Part shown: positions 1 through 8,445 of the stretch, in pieces
Layout of the letters: every line of letters starts with the position of its first letter
Numbering within the stretch: the stretch's first letter is position 1
Origin: Paracoccaceae bacterium
GTDB taxonomy: Bacteria; Pseudomonadota; Alphaproteobacteria; Rhodobacterales; Rhodobacteraceae
DNA length: 64,000 nt
Direction of reading: 5' to 3'
Assembly: GCA_020637675.1 (NCBI GenBank)
Contig: JACKKD010000003.1
Span: 496,001-560,000, forward strand
Notes under the pieces: model-generated
The model's database searches: none
Told to the model about the DNA's origin: nothing
Seen by the model: only the letters and a program-made list of their open reading frames with translations
Position numbers and translations under genes: made by a program

Positions 1-165
1 ACGGTTGATGCGTTCCACATCGGCGTCGAGCGCCCGGTCGCCGAGAATTGCGCTCGCGGGATCGCCGGGCAGCAGGCGGACCAGAACGAAGACGACGATC
101 AGGATGAAGAGAAGCGTCGGGATCAGCTGCAGAAGACGGCGGACGATGAAGGATGCCAGGTGCAA
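1..165 (-). CDS. ABC transporter permease, DppB/OppB type (partial)
   Basis: The N-terminal 55 codons of a membrane permease run off the left edge of the window. I read a start at TTG (163-165) with an AGGAG-like ribosome site at 174-180. The visible protein begins with basic residues, then one long hydrophobic helix (about residues 10-33), then the segment RLLPGDPASAILGDRA. This layout is typical of the first helix and periplasmic start of DppB/OppB-type permeases. It lies 67 bp downstream of a family-5 binding protein on the same strand, so the two should belong to one peptide- or opine-type uptake operon. The rest of the operon (second permease, ATPases) would be outside the window. Confidence 0.75.
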   Translation of the reverse strand, partial: MHLASFIVRRLLQLIPTLLFILIVVFVLVRLLPGDPASAILGDRALDADVERINR

Positions 166-198
166 AGGTCACGTCTCCTGTTGCGCGCCGCCGCAGGA

Positions 199-222
199 CG
201 CGGAGGGGTTGCCCCCTCCGCG
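199..222 (-). promoter_or_regulatory. Intercistronic hairpin after the binding-protein gene
   Basis: A perfect 10-bp inverted repeat, CGCGGAGGGG (199-208) and CCCCTCCGCG (213-222), encloses a 4-base loop. It lies between the stop of the binding-protein gene (233) and the permease start (165). No T-run follows, so it is more likely an mRNA-stabilising or attenuating hairpin than a full terminator. Such hairpins commonly give higher expression of the binding protein than of the membrane components. Confidence 0.6.
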
Positions 223-232
223 GCGGATATCG

Positions 233-1810
233 TCACTTCGCGAGCCACGTTTCGCGGAAGATGTTGTTGCCGAGCGGGATCTGGATGAACCCGTTGACGT
301 TCTTTCCGAGGGCCACGGGATACGGCGTCTCATAGAGCGGGATGGTCGGCCCGGTCGCGTTGAAGATTTCCTGGATGCGCGCGAACTGCTCGGCGCGCTT
401 CGCTGTGTCCATCTCTTTCTGCGAGGCTTCGAAGAGCTTGTCCACCTCTTCGTTCTTCCAACCGGAATGCAGCGCATCGATGGTCGGGCTGTAAGCGAAG
501 TACGAGGTGATCTGGCTGGCATCGGCGATGTCGTTGGTCCAACCGCCCGTGCGCATCTCGAACGTGCCGTTGCGGTACTGTTCCGTGCGCGAGGCATTGT
601 CGACCTGCCTGATCTCAAGGTCGATGCCGATCTCCTTCCACATCTGCTGAAGCGCGGTCGTGATGCCGAGGTCGTCCTGGTTGCCGGCGATCGTGAGGAT
701 GCTGGTCTTGAAGCCGTCGGGGAAACCGGACTCGGCCATCAGCGACTTCGCTTTCTCCAGATCGTAGGGGAAAAGCGGCCCGTCGCCCGAATGCATCGGC
801 GTGGTCGAGGACATGAAGGACGACAGCGGCGTGCCGACGCCGTAGGTCACCACCTGCACGAGCGCATCCTTGTTGGCGGCGTAGTTCATCGCCTGGCGGA
901 CCTTTTCGTCCGAAAGCGGGTTGGGCTTGCCGTCGAGCTCGGGGCGGACGTTGATGATGACGTCCCAGACGCGGGTGCCGGGGAACAGCTCCATGTTGAT
1001 GTTGGGGTCGGCCTTCAGCTCGGCCACCCGCGCGAAGGGAATGAACTCCGCCCCCTCGATGTCACCCGACTGCAGCTTGAGGATGCGGGTCGCGTCATCC
1101 GGAATGATCTCGAACGTCAGGCCGTCGAGATATGGGAGCGGCTGCCCGTCCTCGCCCTGGTCCCAATAGTTGGGGTTCTTGACCAATTTCATCGTTGCGC
1201 CGCGGTCCCAGCTTTCGAGCATGAAGGGGCCGGTGCCGATCGGCTTCTTGGCGAATTCCTCGGCCTTGGCCTTGTCGGTGTCGCCCGGCATCGCCTCGAA
1301 CGCGGCTTTCGGCATGACGGCGGAGTTGAACACGCTGAGCGCCGACAGGATCGTCGGGTCAGGGTATTTCAGCTTCAACTCGATCGTCTGCGGATCGGGC
1401 GACGTCACGGCATCGACCGAGGCGAGAAGGAAGTTCCAGATGCCGTTCTCCGGGTTCCTGGCGCGGTCGAGCGACCAGACGACATCCTCGGCCGTCATCG
1501 GCGTGCCATCCGAGAACTTGACCCCTTCACGGAGTTTCAGGGTGACGGCATCGCCGGTCTCGTTGAGGGTCCATTCCGTCGCCAGTCCGGGCTGGAGCCC
1601 CAGTCCGTCATCGGTCGGATTGATGAGCGTCTCATAGATGTTGTTCATGACCCAGATGTCGACATTGGCGTCGTTGAGGACCGGGTCGAGGAACAGGCTG
1701 TCGGTATATCGGCCATAGGTCATCACACCGCCGCGATCGAGCGCGAGAGCCGAAACGTGGCTGCCGAGAAGGATGGCGGCCGACAGGGCCGCTGCTGACA
1801 GAAACTTCAT
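233..1810 (-). CDS. ABC transporter substrate-binding protein, family 5
   Basis: This 525-residue periplasmic solute-binding protein belongs to the DppA/OppA family (SBP_bac_5). A Sec signal peptide is clear: a basic start, a hydrophobic stretch to about residue 20, and a likely cleavage near SALALD. The start of the mature protein, the segment around GVKFSDGTPMTAEDVVWS and the later GTGPFMLESW are characteristic of the family, and the length is normal. A GGAGG ribosome site precedes the ATG at 1808-1810. It is followed by a permease fragment, and it diverges from a GntR gene and a hydrolase operon, which suggests that it captures the substrate those enzymes process. The substrate itself cannot be told from sequence; short peptides, opines or amide-containing compounds are all possible. 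Confidence 0.85.
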   Translation of the reverse strand: MKFLSAAALSAAILLGSHVSALALDRGGVMTYGRYTDSLFLDPVLNDANVDIWVMNNIYETLINPTDDGLGLQPGLATEWTLNETGDAVTLKLREGVKFSDGTPMTAEDVVWSLDRARNPENGIWNFLLASVDAVTSPDPQTIELKLKYPDPTILSALSVFNSAVMPKAAFEAMPGDTDKAKAEEFAKKPIGTGPFMLESWDRGATMKLVKNPNYWDQGEDGQPLPYLDGLTFEIIPDDATRILKLQSGDIEGAEFIPFARVAELKADPNINMELFPGTRVWDVIINVRPELDGKPNPLSDEKVRQAMNYAANKDALVQVVTYGVGTPLSSFMSSTTPMHSGDGPLFPYDLEKAKSLMAESGFPDGFKTSILTIAGNQDDLGITTALQQMWKEIGIDLEIRQVDNASRTEQYRNGTFEMRTGGWTNDIADASQITSYFAYSPTIDALHSGWKNEEVDKLFEASQKEMDTAKRAEQFARIQEIFNATGPTIPLYETPYPVALGKNVNGFIQIPLGNNIFRETWLAK

Positions 1811-1992
1811 CGTCGATACCTCCGTGTTGATTGCAGTGTTATATTTTACAGGAACGTTTCATGGGAACACACACAAGTCAACATAACAGTTTTCTGGATT
1901 TCTTGCCAAAAACTTCGTAGCATCCCCTCGGATCGGGGCCTCAGCGTCAAAATTCGTCCTGAACTTATAGCACACCGGCGTGGAACACTGAA

Positions 1993-2982
1993 ATGAGAGT
2001 CACCATTGATCGCAAGTCGGCGATCTCGATTCGCCAGCAACTCAAGGGAGCGATCGAACACGAGATTTGCTTCGGTGCGCTGCCGCCCGGCGCACCCCTG
2101 CCCTCGGTGCGCGAACTGGCCGAACGGGTGGGCGTGGCGCCGATGACGGTGAGCAAGGTCTACGGTGAGCTGAAGGCCGAGGGCCGGATCACCGGCCGGA
2201 CCGGCTCCGGCACGTTCGTCGCCGACTGCTCGCTCGCCCGCGCGAACAGGAACGAATGCACCGGGCGGCTTCGCGGGGATATCGACGCGGTGATCGACCT
2301 GGCGCTGAAGTCCGACCTGAAGCCTGCGGACATCCTCGCGATGATCAACGCTCGCGTGACCTACCGGCTCGGCTCCGGGCGCCGCAAGGACATCGTGATG
2401 GTGGGGCTTTTCGCCGACGCCTCCGAAAGTTACGCGCGCTGTGTCGAGGATCAGGTCGGGCATCTGGCCACCGTCGAAGCCGAGACGCTCGACCGGCTGG
2501 CGGAGGATGCCGCGGTCCGGGCGCGGGTAGAGGCGGCCGATCTGGTGTTGACCTTCGCCAATCTGGAACCGGACATCCGGCGACTGGTGCCCGGCATCCG
2601 CGTCCTGTCGCTGCGCTTCATCCCGTCCGGGGCGACGCGGCTGGCCTTGGCCTCGCTCGATCCGATGTCGCGGGTGGGGGTGGTGTCCCGCTTCGCCGAT
2701 TTCCTCCCGATTCTCAGCCTCGGCGTGCGCCGTTTCGCCGCCCATCTGCAAAGCGTGACGATGCACACCCAGGACGAGCCGGGGCTGAAGGATGCGCTGG
2801 CCGATTGCGACGTGCTGGTCCTGTCCACTGGCGCCGATGCCGCCGCGGCCTACGCCCGGCGCGGCGCGAAGACCATCGAGTACCGCCACATTCCCGACCC
2901 GGGAGATATTGAGCGGCTGGTCGTGCCCTACATCACCACCGCCGAACCGCCAGCCGAGCGCAGCAGAAAGGAAGCCTCATGA
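1993..2982 (+). CDS. GntR-family transcriptional regulator
   Basis: This 329-residue protein has an N-terminal winged-helix GntR DNA-binding domain (residues about 5-75, including LPSVRELAERVGVAPMTVSK). The remaining ~250 residues look like two Rossmann-like lobes rather than the standard FadR, HutC or aminotransferase-type effector domains, so the ligand class is unclear. The gene is divergent from the binding-protein operon (182-bp gap). It overlaps the downstream creatininase-like gene by 4 bp (ATGA), so it is the first gene of the plus-strand catabolic operon. Local regulation of both the transporter and the catabolic operon is the natural inference. Confidence 0.8.
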   Translation: MRVTIDRKSAISIRQQLKGAIEHEICFGALPPGAPLPSVRELAERVGVAPMTVSKVYGELKAEGRITGRTGSGTFVADCSLARANRNECTGRLRGDIDAVIDLALKSDLKPADILAMINARVTYRLGSGRRKDIVMVGLFADASESYARCVEDQVGHLATVEAETLDRLAEDAAVRARVEAADLVLTFANLEPDIRRLVPGIRVLSLRFIPSGATRLALASLDPMSRVGVVSRFADFLPILSLGVRRFAAHLQSVTMHTQDEPGLKDALADCDVLVLSTGADAAAAYARRGAKTIEYRHIPDPGDIERLVVPYITTAEPPAERSRKEAS

Positions 2983-3680
2983 AAGTGTCGGAGATGAACT
3001 GGTCCCAGGTCGCGGACTGGCTGAAGCACGAGGATCTGGCCGTCCTGCCGCTTGGCAGCACCGAACAGCATGCCGGACTGTCGCTGTCTGTCGACTCGAT
3101 CCTGTCGGAAAAGGTCGCCGTCGATGCCGCCGAACCCCTGGGCGTGCCCGTCTTTCCGGTGGTGTCCTATGGCCTCACCCCCTATTTTCTCGGCTATCCC
3201 GGCACTGTCAGCCTGAGGATCGATACCTACATCCGGCTGGTGCGCGACATCCTCGACAGCCTGCGCGGCCAGGGCTTCCGACGCATCCTGATCGTCAACG
3301 GCCACGGCGGCAACCAGCCTGCCGGTGCGCTCGCCATCGAATGGATGGCCGACAATCCCGACTGCGCGGTGAAATTCCACAACTGGTGGAACGCGCCCAA
3401 GACCTTCGCGAAGGTGCAGCAGATCGACAAGGTCGCCTCCCATGCCTCGTGGATGGAGAACTTTCCCTGGACGCGGCTCAAGGGTGTGGAGATGCCCGAT
3501 CAGCAAAAGCCGATGATCGAGCTCGAGAAGATGCGGGTGATGAACCCCGAAGGCGTGCGGAAGTACCTCGGCGACGGCAATTTCGGCGGCTACTACCAGC
3601 GCTCCGATACGGAGATGCAGGCGATCTGGGACATTGCCGTGGCGGAGACGCGCGCGCTGATGGACGGTGACTGGAGTTGA
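2979..3680 (+). CDS. Creatininase-family amidohydrolase
   Basis: The 233-residue protein resembles creatinine amidohydrolase and its relatives, metal-dependent enzymes that open cyclic or linear amides. Two family motifs are visible: LPLGSTEQHAG near residues 22-32, which supplies Glu and His metal ligands, and NGHGGN near residues 106-111. The usual GPHLPL after the first His is replaced by AGLSLS, so the enzyme is probably not a true creatininase. It overlaps genes on both sides by 3-4 bp, indicating translational coupling in one operon with a reductase, an SDR, an M20 peptidase and an amidase. A role in hydrolysing an amide bond of the imported substrate is inferred. Confidence 0.75.
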   Translation: MKVSEMNWSQVADWLKHEDLAVLPLGSTEQHAGLSLSVDSILSEKVAVDAAEPLGVPVFPVVSYGLTPYFLGYPGTVSLRIDTYIRLVRDILDSLRGQGFRRILIVNGHGGNQPAGALAIEWMADNPDCAVKFHNWWNAPKTFAKVQQIDKVASHASWMENFPWTRLKGVEMPDQQKPMIELEKMRVMNPEGVRKYLGDGNFGGYYQRSDTEMQAIWDIAVAETRALMDGDWS

Positions 3681-4696
3681 GCGGGCCGATCCTGATCTGG
3701 GGTGCAGGCGCCATCGGTGGCTGCCTTGGCGCCGCGTTCCTCCGCGCCGGGCACGAGGTCGTCTTCGTCGACAATGTTCCCGAGCATGTGCAGGCGATCA
3801 ACCGTGTCGGCCTCAAGATCGTCGGCCCGATCTGGGAGGACACGCTGCGGGCGCCGGCTTTCCTGCCCGGCGATCTGGCGGGGCAATTCGCCTGCACGTT
3901 CCTGTGCGTGAAGGCGCTGCATACCGAGGCGGCGCTGCCCGAACTTGCCCCGCACGTCGCCACCGACGGCTATGTCGTCTCCGCCCAGAACGGGCTGAAC
4001 GAGATCGCCATCGCCCGGGTGGTCGGGACGGGCCGCACCATCGGCTGCTTCGTCAATTTCGGCGCGGACTACCTCGAACCGGGCGTCGTCACCTATTCGG
4101 GCCGCGGCGCGGTGGTGGTGGGCGAACTGGACGGGACCGAAACCGATCGGATCCGGGCGCTGCACCGGCTGATGAAGGATTTCGACGCGGATGCGGTGCT
4201 GACACTCAACATCTGGGGCTATCTCTGGGGCAAGCTGATCTACGGCGCGCTTCTCTTCGCCACCGCGCTGACCAATGACAGCATCGCCGATGTCCTCGAC
4301 GACAAGGGCGCGCGGCCGCTTCTGACCCGTCTCGGGCAGGAGGTGGGCCGGGTCGCGGCGGCCGAGGGGGTGCGGACCGAGGCGTTCAACGGCTTCGACC
4401 CCGCCGCCTTCATGCCGGATGCGCCGCAGGGGGTCATCGACCGCTCCTTCGAAGAGATGGTGGCGCATAACCGCAAGTCGGCGAAAACCCATTCGGGCAT
4501 CTGGCGCGACCTTGCGGTCCGCAAGCGCAAGACCGAGGCCGAGGCGCAGCTTGGCCCGATCGTCGAGACCGGCGCCCGGCGGGGCATCGCGACCCCGCTG
4601 ACCGCGCGGCTGATCGAACTGGTGGCGGAGATCGAGGCCGGAAAACGGCCGCTGGCGGCGGAGAACCTCTCCGAATTTGCGAAAGGCATGACATGA
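3677..4696 (+). CDS. Ketopantoate reductase-like (PanE/ApbA family) dehydrogenase
   Basis: This 339-residue NAD(P)-dependent reductase begins with the Rossmann motif GAGAIGGCLGAAF and carries the ApbA-type C-terminal helical domain. Ketopantoate reductases make pantoate, but paralogues placed in catabolic operons usually act on other 2-oxo or 2-hydroxy acids, and that is more likely here. The only in-frame start is TTG at 3677, overlapping the stop of the creatininase-like gene (TTGA) with GGAG directly before it. Translation therefore probably depends on coupling to the upstream gene. It overlaps the next gene by 4 bp. Confidence 0.75.
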   Translation: MSGPILIWGAGAIGGCLGAAFLRAGHEVVFVDNVPEHVQAINRVGLKIVGPIWEDTLRAPAFLPGDLAGQFACTFLCVKALHTEAALPELAPHVATDGYVVSAQNGLNEIAIARVVGTGRTIGCFVNFGADYLEPGVVTYSGRGAVVVGELDGTETDRIRALHRLMKDFDADAVLTLNIWGYLWGKLIYGALLFATALTNDSIADVLDDKGARPLLTRLGQEVGRVAAAEGVRTEAFNGFDPAAFMPDAPQGVIDRSFEEMVAHNRKSAKTHSGIWRDLAVRKRKTEAEAQLGPIVETGARRGIATPLTARLIELVAEIEAGKRPLAAENLSEFAKGMT

Positions 4697-5433
4697 AGAT
4701 CGATTTCGAAGGCCGCCGGGTGATCGTCACCGGGGCGGCGCATGGCTTTGGCCGCGCCATCGCGCAGAGTTTTGCCGCCGACGGCGCGGCGGTCATTGCC
4801 TGCGACGTGAACACCGAGGGTCTCGCCGAGACGGCGCGGCTTTGCGGCTGCGAGACGATGCGGCTCGATGTCGGCGACCGGGCGGCGGTTCAGGCGGCGA
4901 TCGGGCGCATCGGAACGGTGGACATCCTCGTCAACAACGCAGGCGGTGTCTGCGGCCAGACCGGCCGACCGATCGAGGAGATCAGCGCGGCGGACTGGCA
5001 GGCGATATTCCACGTGAATCTCTCGGGCACCTTCTTCATGACCCAGGCCGTCGCGCCTGGCATGAAGGACCGCAAGCGCGGCCGCGTCGTCAACGTCTCC
5101 TCCGGTGCCGGGCGCGGCATCAGCCTCACCGGCATTCAGGCATATGCGAGCGCCAAGGCCGGCCAGATCGGCTTGACCCGGCAACTGGCGCACGAACTCG
5201 GGCCCTGGGGCATCACCGTCAACTGCATCGCGCCCGGCTTCGTGCGGTCGAACCCCACGACCGAGCGGCAGTGGGAGGCGATGGGCAAGGACGGTCAGGA
5301 GCGGCTCTTGTCGAACATCGCGATGCGCCGGCTCGGCACGCCTGACGATATCGCCAATGCGGTGATGTTCTTCGCCTCCGACCACGCCGGATGGATCACC
5401 GGCGAGACGCTTGGCGTGGATGGCGGCAAATGA
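4693..5433 (+). CDS. Short-chain dehydrogenase/reductase (SDR)
   Basis: A classical SDR of 246 residues. The cofactor motif reads TGAAHGFGRAIA (residues about 12-23), and NNAGG follows near residue 80. The catalytic Ser is in NVSSGAG and the Tyr-Lys pair in YASAK. The C-terminal VDGGK is also typical. It would interconvert an alcohol and a ketone with NAD(P)H. It sits between a PanE-like reductase and an M20 peptidase, with 4-bp overlaps at both ends, so the redox steps appear to be built into the amide-hydrolysis pathway. The substrate is unknown. Confidence 0.85.
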   Translation: MKIDFEGRRVIVTGAAHGFGRAIAQSFAADGAAVIACDVNTEGLAETARLCGCETMRLDVGDRAAVQAAIGRIGTVDILVNNAGGVCGQTGRPIEEISAADWQAIFHVNLSGTFFMTQAVAPGMKDRKRGRVVNVSSGAGRGISLTGIQAYASAKAGQIGLTRQLAHELGPWGITVNCIAPGFVRSNPTTERQWEAMGKDGQERLLSNIAMRRLGTPDDIANAVMFFASDHAGWITGETLGVDGGK

Positions 5434-6803
5434 ATGCGGTCGAAGACTGGCTTGCCGCGCATGAGGCCGAGGGCATCGAGACGCTGAAGGCCTTCTGCCG
5501 CATCCCCAGCGTCTCGACCGATCCGGCCTTTGCCGATCATATCCGCGCGGCTTCGGGTTTCGTCGCCGATCGGCTGGCCGAGGCGGGCTTTCCGGCCGTC
5601 GAGATCATCGAGACGGGTGGCCATCCGGTCGTGCTGGCCGAATGGTGCGAAACGCCCGGCGCGCCCACGGTGCTAGTCTATGGCCACTATGACGTGCAGC
5701 CGCCCGACCCACTGGACAAGTGGCACACCGCGCCTTTCGAACCCGAGGTGCGCGACGACCGGCTTTACGCCCGCGGTGTCTCGGACGACAAGGGGCCGCT
5801 GCTGATCCCGGTGCTCGTGGCGCGGGCCTTCCGCGCGACGGCGGGCCGGCTGCCGATCAACCTCAAGGTCATCGTCGAGGGCGAGGAGGAATCCGGCAGC
5901 CCCCATCTTGATGCGACCGTGGCGCGGCTGAAGGACCGGCTCGCCTGCGATGTCGTGGTGTCGGCCGATGGCGCGATGTGGCGGGCGGACCTGCCGTCGA
6001 TGACGGTGGCGAGCCGGGGCATGGTGGCGCTGGAGGTCACGGTCGAAGGCGCGGGCAAGGATCTGCATTCCGGCCGCCACGGCGGCACCGGCCCCAACCC
6101 GATCCGCGCGCTCGTCGCGATGCTCGCCTCGCTGCATGATGCCGAGGGCAAGGTGGCGGTGAAGGGCTTCGCCGACACCGCCACGCCGCCCGATCCGGCG
6201 ATCCGCGACGCGATCCGGTCGGCCGATTTCGACCCGGGCGGCTATTTCGACGGCATCGGCGCGGCGCGGCCCGATCCCCTGCCCTCGGGCGAGGAACTGC
6301 TGACCCGGCAATGGCTGATCCCGACGCTGGAATTCAACGGTATTTCCGGCGGCTATCAGGGAGCGGGCACCAAGACCGTGATCCCGGCCAGCGCGTCCGC
6401 GAAGATCACCTGCCGGCTGGTTGCCGGACAGGAACCCGCAGCGGTCGCCGCGGCGATCACCCGGCATCTGGAAAGGGTGCTGCCCACCGGCTACCGGCTG
6501 ACGGTCAGGCGCCACGGGCCGGGAAGCCGGGCCTTCGCGCTCGATCCCGGCCTGCCGGCGCTGAGGGTCGCGGAGGATATCCTGGGCGAGTTGCTGGGCG
6601 CCGCGCCCCTGCGCGTCGCGATGGGGGCGACGATCCCGATCGGCGACATCTTCGCCCGGCACCTCGGCGCCAGCATCGTGTTCTTCTCGTTCTCGACCTC
6701 GGACGAGGATTACCACGCGCCGAACGAGTTCTTCCGGCTGTCGAGTTTCCGCACCGGCCTCATCGCCTGGTCAAGGCTGTTCGAGCGGCTGGGGCACGGT
6801 TGA
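5430..6803 (+). CDS. M20-family metallopeptidase/dipeptidase
   Basis: The ATG at 5430 (overlapping the SDR stop) gives 457 residues, the usual M20 length; an earlier start at 5391 would lie inside the SDR gene and is less likely. Metal-site motifs of the dipeptidase branch are present: YGHYDVQPPDP, then SDDKGPL, EGEEESGSPH, and a C-terminal His in FARHLG. A dimerisation domain occupies the middle. M20 enzymes remove amino acids or acyl groups by cleaving peptide-like bonds in the cytoplasm. Here it probably cleaves a dipeptide-like or N-carbamoyl-like product of the upstream steps. It is followed 1 bp later by the amidase. Confidence 0.85.
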   Translation: MNAVEDWLAAHEAEGIETLKAFCRIPSVSTDPAFADHIRAASGFVADRLAEAGFPAVEIIETGGHPVVLAEWCETPGAPTVLVYGHYDVQPPDPLDKWHTAPFEPEVRDDRLYARGVSDDKGPLLIPVLVARAFRATAGRLPINLKVIVEGEEESGSPHLDATVARLKDRLACDVVVSADGAMWRADLPSMTVASRGMVALEVTVEGAGKDLHSGRHGGTGPNPIRALVAMLASLHDAEGKVAVKGFADTATPPDPAIRDAIRSADFDPGGYFDGIGAARPDPLPSGEELLTRQWLIPTLEFNGISGGYQGAGTKTVIPASASAKITCRLVAGQEPAAVAAAITRHLERVLPTGYRLTVRRHGPGSRAFALDPGLPALRVAEDILGELLGAAPLRVAMGATIPIGDIFARHLGASIVFFSFSTSDEDYHAPNEFFRLSSFRTGLIAWSRLFERLGHG

Positions 6804-6804
6804 G

Positions 6805-8139
6805 ATGGAAGCTTTCCCCACCGTCGCCGAACTTGGGGAGCGCTACCGCGACGGATCGCTGACGCCCGAGACCGTGGTGGAGGAAGCGCTGGCCCGGATC
6901 GCGCGGCTGGAACCATCGCTCAACGCTTTCGCCTGCCGGATGGAGGATGAGGCCCGCGCCGAGGCCCGTCGCCGCACCGGGGAGTTGAAGGCCGGGACCG
7001 ACCTTGGCCCCCTGCATGGCATCCCGGTCGCCATCAAGGACCTGATCGAGGTCGAAGGCGTGCCGACCGGCTATGGGTCCAAGGTCGAACCGCCGCGCGT
7101 CGCCGCGAAGGATGCCACGCTGGTGGCGCGGCTGCGCGCGGCCGGCGCTGTGATCCTTGGCAAGACCAACCTGCTCGAATATGCCTATGGCGTCGCCCAT
7201 CCCGCGGTCGGCCAGACCAACAATCCGCACGATCCGGCGCGCACCGCCGGCGGCTCCAGCGGCGGGTCGGCAGCGGCGGTGGCGGCGGGGATCGTGCCCC
7301 TGGCCATCGGCACCGATACCGGCGGCTCGATCCGCATTCCGGCCGCCTATTGCGGCATCGTCGGGCTGAAGCCCAGCTTCGGCCTCGTGCCGCTCGACGG
7401 GGTGTTCCCGCTGTCGTGGTCGCTCGACCATGCCGGCCCGCTGGCACGCACCGTCGAGGATGCGACGATCCTGCTCGCCTGTATCTCGGACCAGCCCATG
7501 CCCCTGGCGACGCTCCGGCCGGATACCCTGCGCGTCGGCGTCCTGCGCCGCCATTTCCCGTCGAACCCGGCGGGGCGCCGCGTTGCAGACTGCGCCGAAG
7601 CAGCCATCGCCGCGCTTGCCAAGGCCGGCGCGCGCATTGTCGAGATCGACATTCCCGGCCTCGCGGAGGCGAATGCGAACCTGATCACGATCCTGCGGCC
7701 CGAGGCATCGGTGATCCATGCCGACCTTCTGGCACTGAACCCCGCCGGATATGCCTCTGGCACGCGCTCCCAGATCGAGGCCGGTCTGGCGATTGCGGCC
7801 ACCGACTACGTCAGGGCGCGGCGGTTCCAGGAGATGCTGCGTGCCGAAGTCGAGGCGGCCTTCGGCGCCGTCGACGTGCTTCTTTCGCCATCCGTGCCCT
7901 TTACCGCCCCGTTCGAGGATCCAAAGATCGACGATGGCGGCGACAGCGAAATGCTGGCCAGCGGATATGCCAACGTCTCCGGCCACCCGTCGCTCAGCCT
8001 GCCCTGCGGCATGGCCGATGGGTTGCCCGTCGGCCTGCAACTTACCGGGCCACTTGGTCGCGACACACGGCTTCTGTCGCTTGCCGAAGCGGTCCAGTCG
8101 ATAGTCTCGACCGCCAACCCGCGCCGTTCGCCTGCGTAG
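6805..8139 (+). CDS. Amidase-signature family amidase
   Basis: This 444-residue amidase-signature enzyme has all three parts of the Ser-cisSer-Lys triad: Lys in PVAIKDLIEVEG, the glycine/serine-rich GGSSGGSAAAVAAG, and the nucleophile region TDTGGSIRIPAA. Members hydrolyse amides to acid and ammonia, or act as GatA in tRNA amidation. The absence of gatB/gatC and the catabolic context argue for a stand-alone amidase. It is the last gene of the plus-strand operon starting at 1993; an IS remnant follows it. Confidence 0.85.
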   Translation: MEAFPTVAELGERYRDGSLTPETVVEEALARIARLEPSLNAFACRMEDEARAEARRRTGELKAGTDLGPLHGIPVAIKDLIEVEGVPTGYGSKVEPPRVAAKDATLVARLRAAGAVILGKTNLLEYAYGVAHPAVGQTNNPHDPARTAGGSSGGSAAAVAAGIVPLAIGTDTGGSIRIPAAYCGIVGLKPSFGLVPLDGVFPLSWSLDHAGPLARTVEDATILLACISDQPMPLATLRPDTLRVGVLRRHFPSNPAGRRVADCAEAAIAALAKAGARIVEIDIPGLAEANANLITILRPEASVIHADLLALNPAGYASGTRSQIEAGLAIAATDYVRARRFQEMLRAEVEAAFGAVDVLLSPSVPFTAPFEDPKIDDGGDSEMLASGYANVSGHPSLSLPCGMADGLPVGLQLTGPLGRDTRLLSLAEAVQSIVSTANPRRSPA

Positions 8140-8174
8140 GCTCCGGGGCCGACGGTGCAGCGACCCAACTCGCC

Positions 8175-8354
8175 CTAGCGACACTTCTCTACCGTCGTCT
8201 TCGGCACTGTCATGCCGCCGAACATGGCCTTCCAGTTGTACAAGTTGCTTTGCGACATGCCTTGCTTGCGACACGGGTCCGCGCATTTCGCACGTGCCTC
8301 ATGCTCGGTCAGGATGCCGATGACCTGCTCGTCCGTGGCGCTCGTTCGCTTCAT
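8175..8354 (-). pseudogene. IS3-family transposase OrfA remnant
   Basis: About 59 codons resemble the first part of IS3-type OrfA, with the helix-turn-helix region TDEQVIGILTEHEA, then DPCRKQGMSQSNLYNWKA and FGGM. The intact family continues well past this point and is followed by the OrfB integrase. Here the reading frame ends shortly after FGGM and no OrfB is present. I take the ATG at 8354 as the original start. The remnant lies in the gap between two convergent operons. Confidence 0.7.
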
Positions 8355-8445
8355 TGTCCGTCCTCGAGTTGGAGCGGACGCCAATGGACGGTGGAGGAAA
8401 CAGCCCGTGGCAGGTCACAAGGCCCATGGTCCGCCACACCGCGCC

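Noticed and set aside
1811..1992. Promoter and operator assignment in the GntR/binding-protein divergent region
   Set aside because: AT-rich stretches and partial -35/-10 matches occur, but spacing is wrong for a standard promoter and no clear GntR dyad could be fixed.
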